Shown one piece after another: positions 58,564 through 64,000 of a DNA stretch of 64,000 nt. Numbering within the stretch: position 1 is the stretch's first letter; each line of letters starts with the position of its first letter. Source of the stretch: Bryum argenteum. Its lineage: Eukaryota > Streptophyta > Bryopsida > Bryales > Bryaceae. A model generated the notes under the pieces. That model saw nothing but the letters and a program-made list of their open reading frames with translations. It made no database searches and was not told where the DNA came from. Both the position numbers and the translations under genes were made by a program. Where the stretch lies: contig CM073325.1 of NCBI GenBank assembly GCA_037043015.1, positions 5,086,501 to 5,150,500 of the forward strand, written 5' to 3'.

Positions 58564-59728
58564 GTGATGTTTTTTTTTCTACTTTTGATAACCGCTGCCC
58601 ATTCACCTACTCTTTTAACATTAGAAATGCTTCTTACCCTGTCTACCAGTAAATTTTGGTTGTTTTTACCGTGCTGATCCAAAATCCCTTGCCAACGTGG
58701 CAGTTTGATGTCTATCAAGATGTCTTCAAAGACATCCATGTCTTCACCAACATCTTTTTGTTTGGTGATGTCTTCATGCCCCCCCAATCCAAAATGTGTC
58801 TGTTAGACGTACAGACATCCTCTTTTAAGACAGTAAGACATCACAAAATACATTAGACATTACACAAGACATCACAAAAAACAGGGTTTTCTTATAGTGG
58901 GTGTCCACACTGATCCAGCTTCTGACTCGCACAATCACATCAGCAATGCCATGTTCCGTTCCCAAGTCCTTGGCTGGAAGCAACCTTCCAAATAAAACTC
59001 ATACGAACCAGAAGTGATTCCAGAAAACTGACACAAGCAAACTTAGCTGCAATATTTGAAGGCAATTCGATGATCTCCAGCGGCTGGAACCATGTATTCT
59101 TCGATCGCTTTTCTTCAAGGTACTCAAACTGATTCTCTTTCTTTTCCTCCGATGTGTGCCTACGTTCCCAGCACTCACCGTCGCTCACTGCGGAATGCAG
59201 CTTCGTCGTCGATCTACCAGCCTCTACTCCTCCAATCTCACGTCAATCCGTTGCTGATTCTACGAACTCTCTCAGACAAGATGTATCACCCCCACGGCGA
59301 ATTCTGCCCGGCACATCAGATTCTACTACAAATTCACAATTACACAAGAGAAAGCACAATGACACACAATTGCAGAAGATTACATATATGAAGATTAGAA
59401 AGCGAGAACAAACGACGCGCATTTGAAAACAAGACTGCCGTAATTTTTATAAAATTCGGAACAGTTTTATACAGACTCGCGCGCCCGTTTAGGAGCGACG
59501 CGACTTCTTCATCCAACCTAAATCTCTCATCCATCGGCTTCTTTTTCATCCATCAATTATAATTACTTTTACTAATTTCTATCAGCTTACCTATATTGAA
59601 AGCTTTCTATTTTTTATAGCTTTTTCAGTAACTTTTTAATACTTTTTCGCATCTATAATAATATATCTGTTTAAAAAGTAAAACATTTTTAAAGTAATCC
59701 TAAAATGTATAAAAAATGAATACTACAG

Positions 59729-60792
59729 GTTGGTACCACACTGGTATGGAGGTGTCTTTTGGTGTTGAGGACAACAAAGCAAGACTTATCACTAGCGCGT
59801 GCAAACCTCTTGATTATAAGGTGCATCATGTATCATTGAAGAAAGCTACCACGTCTACAGATTCAGAGAATGTTAAGACTTTGTGGTATGGAGGGCTTAG
59901 CGGAGGTGCATCAGTTGTAAACGCAAAGGCTGGATATGGAAGAGAGAAAGCAAAAAATAAGTCTCATGCTGATACTGATGAGCTCCAGTATGATGATACG
60001 GTAAAGGCTACCGAAGGAGGATTTAAAATCAATGACCATCATAATACGAAGGAGGGTTTGATCAAAACCAGATGTATACCTTTAGAGAGAGTCGCCATGT
60101 ATGGACCATGACTCCCTATCCGAAAAGAAAAATTTGGACAAGGCTCATACATATTGAGATTCAATAGAGGAGAGAGAGAGAATACAACACACTCAAAGCT
60201 TTCAAGTAGTAGAGCAAAGAATGCTTGAATGAGATACTCACTCATTCCAAGCACTTACTTATATCAAAGTGAAGGCACTAGGTGCTACAACAAAAATAAG
60301 GTTTGAATGATCAAGATCACTCTACAAAAGGATAGACCACTAGAGGACCTTCTCTCTCTACATACGATAAGGCTCTAGTGGTTCATCCTTCTCTACACAC
60401 GATAAGGCTCTTGTGGACAAGCCCTCTCTAGATACGATAAGACTCTATTCATCCAACACTCTCCATACACGATAAGACTCTATTCATCCAACCCTCTCCA
60501 CATACTTTAATCAACTCTAGTTACCCTTAGTAACTACGAGCAATCTAATCTTCAACAATACACATGTCATTTCTACTCCTCAAGTGATTAAATTTGTAGG
60601 CACTTGGCAACCTATTTACTGATTGTGCGATGATGATGATTATGGGAAGTACAATCTTGTGGCCGTTAGAGACTTGAAATGACAACTTCAAAGCATGAAG
60701 AGGGGAGAAAGCCTTCTACTGGTTTTTATCATCGGACGAAGAAAGGAGCACGTGAAGGAAATGTGAAGGAACCTTTTCATCTCTGTCAAAAG
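59729..60792 (+). pseudogene. 3' half of tandem-array gene copy A
   Basis: 59,729-60,073 continues the protein after the 6.1-kb gap: WYHTGMEVSFGVEDNKARLI, SACKPLDYKVHHVSLKK, TLWYGGLSGGASVVNAKAGY and ADTDELQYDDTVKATEGGFK. The expected donor AGAT|GTATAC is present at 60,073. The matching last exon near 60,635-60,770 (DDYGKYNLVAVRDL in copy B) has lost the acceptor AG (TGTGCGATG against TGTGCAGATG) and has single-base length differences. If not sequencing errors, this copy lacks a proper C-terminus. Confidence 0.6.
60346..60510. repeat. Imperfect 36-38-bp repeats in the last intron
   Basis: Four units share CTCTCTACATACGATAAGGCTC or variants, within the intron that separates the last two exons. 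The same array recurs at about 62,380-62,540 in the next unit. Confidence 0.75.
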
Positions 60793-60793
60793 T

Positions 60794-62792
60794 ATGAAAG
60801 AAGCAAGCATAATTGGAGTGGGAGTGGAATATGCAAAGGTTGTAATCTTAGAGCATGGAATGAAAGTGAGAGCTATCGAAATCCCAAAGGAAGATTGGGA
60901 GTCTATGTGGAAGAATGATGAAGGCCTTACCCCACGTACACATGAGAACGAACTTGAATCACAAAAATGCTTTGGTGATGGGAAAGCATGGAGACCATGA
61001 CTTTGGTATATTACAAAGTATTACAAACCGAAATTGGAGACAATGATGTCTTCTTCGAAAGACACTCAAAATGACAATGAAAACCTTTGAGAGTCAGACA
61101 TTTGGATCCGATAGTTGTAGCTCCGAAGGCAAGGACAATTATGCTAGCAAAGATAGTAGTGAGGTTCGGGATGGAGCGGGGCGGGGTGGTGGTGGCGGCA
61201 ATGGTGGACGAGATAGGGAGGGAGCAGTGGTGGCATTGGCATTGGCAAAGAAACAATGGAGAGATGGAGAAGGCGGTGGTGGCGAAGAATGGTGGATGCG
61301 AGATGGGGAGCGGAGAGTGGTGGCATTGGCGGAACAATGGTGGCAGCAATGGTGGACATGATGGAGAAGGCGGTGGTGATAGTGGTAGCAATGGTGGACC
61401 GGACAGAGGAGGGGAAGGTGGAAGTGGCAGCAATGGTGGACATGATAGAGGAGCAGGCGGTGGTGGTGGCGGCGGCGGCGGCAAAGAAGCAAACAAGGGT
61501 GGACGTCTGAGGAGCCATAGTGGATCTTGTTTTGCTACCGGGAGGATTGTTATATGTTTCGGGGTCGGGAGATCCTGTTGATGCTACCGGATTCCCATTA
61601 GGTGAGAAGTCATCCCGTCTGTCATCCAACCTCAAGTTCACCTTTATAAAAGATGGATCAAACAGAACACAGCGTACGGGAATTGAATCCATTGTTGAAA
61701 CAAGGTTTGAATTTCCTAGTGAAAACAACAACAATTACAAAGACATAGGACGCTTGGGTTGGTACCACACTGGTATGGAGGTGTCTTTCGGTGTTGAGGA
61801 CAACAAAGCAAGACTTATCACTAGCGCGTGCAAACCTCTTGATTATAAGGTGCATCATGTATCATTGAAGAAAGCTACCACGTCTACAGATTCAGAGAAT
61901 GTTAAGACTTTGTGGTATGGAGGGCTTAGCGGAGGTGCATCAGTTGTAAACGCAAAGGCTGGATATGGAAGAGAGAAAGCAAAAAATAAGTCTCATGCTG
62001 ATACTGATGAGCTCCAGTATGATGATACGGTAAAGGCTACCGAAGGAGGATTTAAAATCAATGACCATCATAATACGAAGGAGGGTTTGATCAAAACCAG
62101 ATGTATACCTTTAGAGGAGCTGCCATGTATGGACCATGACTCCCTATCCGAAAAGAAAAATTTGGACAAGGCTCATACATATTGAGATTCAATAGAGGGA
62201 GAGAGAGAATACAACACACTCAAAGCTTTCAAGTAGTAGAGCAAAGAATGCTTGAATGAGATACTCACTCATTCCAAGCACTTACTTATATATCAAAGTG
62301 AAGGCACTAGGTGCTACAACAAAAATAAGGTTTGAATGATCAAGATCACTCTACAAAAGGATAGACCACTAGAGGACCTTCTCTCTCTACATACGATAAG
62401 GCTCTAGTGGTTCATCCTTCTCTACACACGATAAGGCTCTTGTGGACAAGCCCTCTCTAGATACGATAAGACTCTATTCATCCAACACTCTCCATATACG
62501 ATAAGACTCTATTCATCCAACCCTCTCCACATACTTTAATCAACTCTAGTTACCCTTAGTAACTACGAGCAATCTAATCTTCAACAATACACATGTCATT
62601 TCTACTCCTCAAGTGATTAAATTTGTAGGCACTTGGCAACCTATTTACAGTTGTGCAGATGATGATTATGGGAAGTACAATCTTGTGGCCGTTAGAGACT
62701 TGGAAATGACAACTTCAAAGCATGAAGAGGGGAGAAAGCCTTCTACTGGTTTTATCATCGGACGAAGAAAGGAGCACGTGAAGGAAATGTGA
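60794..62792 (+). pseudogene. Tandem-array gene copy B (lacks 5' exons)
   Basis: Homology to copy A starts at GCAAGCATAATTGG (60,803) inside its third exon. Upstream is the 3' flank of the preceding unit, which supplies a new ATG at 60,794. The frame runs MKEASIIGVGVEYAKVVILE to a stop at about 61,000, so the N-terminal part is cut short (W-R-P-stop where copy A has W-R-P-L-L-W). Further on the Gly-rich part and 61,520-62,102 (DLVLLPGGLLYVSGSGDPVD, WYHTGMEVSFGVEDNKARLI) are open, and the last exon 62,659-62,792 (YDDYGKYNLVAVRDLEM...RRKEHVKEM-stop) joins in phase through AGAT|GTATAC...TGCAG. I infer a partial duplicate, most likely non-functional as full length. Confidence 0.6.
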
Positions 62793-64000
62793 AGGAACCT
62801 TTTCATCTCTCACAAAAGTATGAAAGAAGCAAGCATAATTGGAGTGGGAGTGGAATATGCAAAGGTTGTAATCTTAGAGCATGGAATGAAAGTGAGAGCT
62901 ATCGAAATCCCAAAGGAAGATTGGGAGTCTATGTGGAAGAATGATGAAGGCCTTACCCCCACAGACACATGAGAACGAACTTGAATCACAAAAAATGCTT
63001 TCAGCTGATGGGAAAGCATGGAGACCATGACTTTGGTATATTACAAAGTATTACAAACCGAAACTGGAGACAATGATGTCTTCTTCGAAAGACACTCAAA
63101 ATGACAATGAAAACCTTTGAGAGTCAGACATTTGGATCCGATAGTTGTAGCTCCGAAGGCAAGGACAATTATGCTAGCAGTGATAGTGAGGTTCGGGATG
63201 GAGCAGAGGCGGGGTGGGTGTGGTGGCAAAATGAATGGTGATGATAGATAGGGAGCAGAGTCAGGTGGCATTGGCAGCAACAATGGAGAGGATGGAGAAG
63301 GCGGTGGTGGCAGCAATGGTGGACAGGATGGGGGAGCAGGAGCTGGTGGCATTGGCAGCAACAATGGTGGCAGCAATGGTGGACATGATGGAGAAGGCGG
63401 TGGTGATAGTGGTAGCAATGGTGGACCGGACAGAGGAGGGGAAGGTGGAAGTGGCAGCAATGGTGGACATGATAGAGGAGCAGGCGGTGGTGGTGGCGGC
63501 GGCGGCGGTAGCAGCAGCAACAAGGGTGGACGTACAGAGGCCATAGTGGATCTTGTTTTGCTACCGGGAGGATTGTTATATGTTTCGGGGTCGGGAGATC
63601 CTGTTGATGCTACCGGATTCCCATTAGGTGAGAAGTCATCCAAAGATCTGATCATTCAACCTCAAGTTCACCTTTATAAAAGATGGATCAAACAGAACAC
63701 AGCGTACGGGAATTGAATCCATTGTTGAAACAAGGTTTGAATTTCCTAGTGAAAACAACAACAATTACAAAGACATAGGACGCTTGGGTTGGTACCACAC
63801 TGGTATGGAGGTGTCTTTCGGTGTTGAGGACAACAAAGCAAGACTTATCACTAGCGCGTGCAAACCTCTTGATTATAAGGTGCATCATGTATCATTGAAG
63901 AAAGCTACCACGTCTACAGATTCAGAGAATGTTAAGACTTTGTGGTATGGAGGGCTTAGCGGAGGTGCATCAGTTGTAAACGCAAAGGCTGGATATGGAA
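60803..64000. repeat. Tandem array, period about 2.03 kb
   Basis: GCAAGCATAATTGG recurs at 60,803 and 62,829; GGTTGGTACCACACTGG at about 59,728, 61,757 and 63,787. Units are highly similar, including the intron, so the amplification is recent. A first unit split by the 6.1-kb segment precedes it. Confidence 0.9.
62820..64000 (+). pseudogene. Tandem-array gene copy C (runs off the window)
   Basis: Same structure as copy B, shifted by 2,026 bp; homology to copy A starts at 62,829. The ATG at 62,820 gives MKEASIIGVGVEYAKVVILE. An extra C in CCTTACCCCC against CCTTACCCC in copy A shifts the frame early. The Gly-rich linker is arranged differently from copies A and B, and the codon that is TAG in copy A is GAG here (GGRTEAIVDL). 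The WYHTGMEVSFGVEDNKARLI exon continues to the window edge, so at least three units exist. Confidence 0.6.

Larger units (their letters stand above)
55248..58899. mobile_element. CACTA (En/Spm-type) DNA transposon, non-autonomous, 3,652 bp
   Basis: The left end is CACTATAAGAAACCTG and the right end, reverse-complemented, is CACTATAAGAAAACCCTG, both CACTA-type termini. The 3-base GGT is duplicated at 55,245-55,247 and 58,900-58,902, the target-site size expected of this superfamily. Within about 700 bp of each end are many copies of AGACATC / GATGTCT in both orientations, the subterminal motif clusters to which CACTA transposases bind. No transposase frame is visible, so it needs a helper element. 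The interior also carries a 22-bp tandem repeat and a long A-run. Confidence 0.9.
53602..59728 (+). other. 6.1-kb GT-AG segment splitting copy A (intron or insertion)
   Basis: Copies B and C read continuously through CGCTTGG/GTTGGTACCAC. In copy A the left half ends CGCTTGG, then GTTGTG, and the right half follows CTACAG at 59,728, so removing 53,602-59,728 as a GT-AG intron restores the sequence exactly. A 4-base GGTT is present at both edges, which would also fit an insertion duplicating its target. The segment holds the CACTA element (55,248-58,899). The rest (53,602-55,247 and 58,900-59,728) shows no recognised gene, only short protein-like frames. Confidence 0.7.

Overview
The window reads as nuclear DNA of a land plant: long intergenic stretches, many short GT-AG introns, telo-box (TTTAGGG-type) motifs in front of several genes, and plant-type gene families (EXA1/GIGYF-like GYF protein, RAP/OPR organelle RNA factor, chloroplast-targeted membrane protein). 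A segment of IFT172, a flagellar transport gene missing from flowering plants, points to a lineage with motile sperm such as a moss, liverwort, hornwort, lycophyte or fern. That placement is an inference; I could not run a search.

Layout. 1-5 kb (+) holds the 3' half of a GYF-domain/EXA1-like gene. 17.7-27.7 kb (-) holds a complete second copy, so the two lie tail to tail around a 12.7 kb spacer. The spacer carries a seven-exon proteasome assembly chaperone 2 gene (6.2-7.7 kb, -), a small coiled-coil protein with tandem SUMO-interaction-like motifs (10.3 kb, +), an interval bounded by perfect 41-bp inverted repeats (12.8-15.3 kb), and an AC microsatellite. The + GYF copy has lost one base near its 3' end and is cut short there. 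28-31.6 kb is AT-rich repeat with two minisatellite-like arrays. 31.7-36.4 kb holds an unrecognised minus-strand gene, a RAP-domain gene (+) and a plastid membrane protein with a C-terminal zinc ribbon (+). 37.3-43.0 kb (-) is TSR1, a 40S ribosome biogenesis factor, with a telo-box upstream.

47-52 kb is the most unusual part. Pieces of four unrelated host genes lie head to tail on the minus strand: an IFT172 segment, a METTL21-like methyltransferase, a GT31/DUF604 glycosyltransferase segment and a PAF1 segment. They end at a Helitron-like 3' terminus (11-bp-stem hairpin, 15 nt, CTAG, then T). Two of the pieces still form open, spliceable chimeric reading frames. 52.1-64.0 kb holds an unrecognised gene whose body is partly duplicated in a tandem array with a period of about 2.03 kb that runs off the right edge. 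The first copy is split by a 6.1 kb GT-AG segment containing a 3,652-bp CACTA transposon with a GGT target duplication.

How they work together: the housekeeping genes belong to separate processes (translation repression, proteasome assembly, plastid RNA, ribosome biogenesis) and show no operon-like logic. The dominant themes are local duplication, DNA transposons and gene-fragment capture. Exon boundaries are hand-derived from frame and GT/AG continuity and may be off by a base or two.
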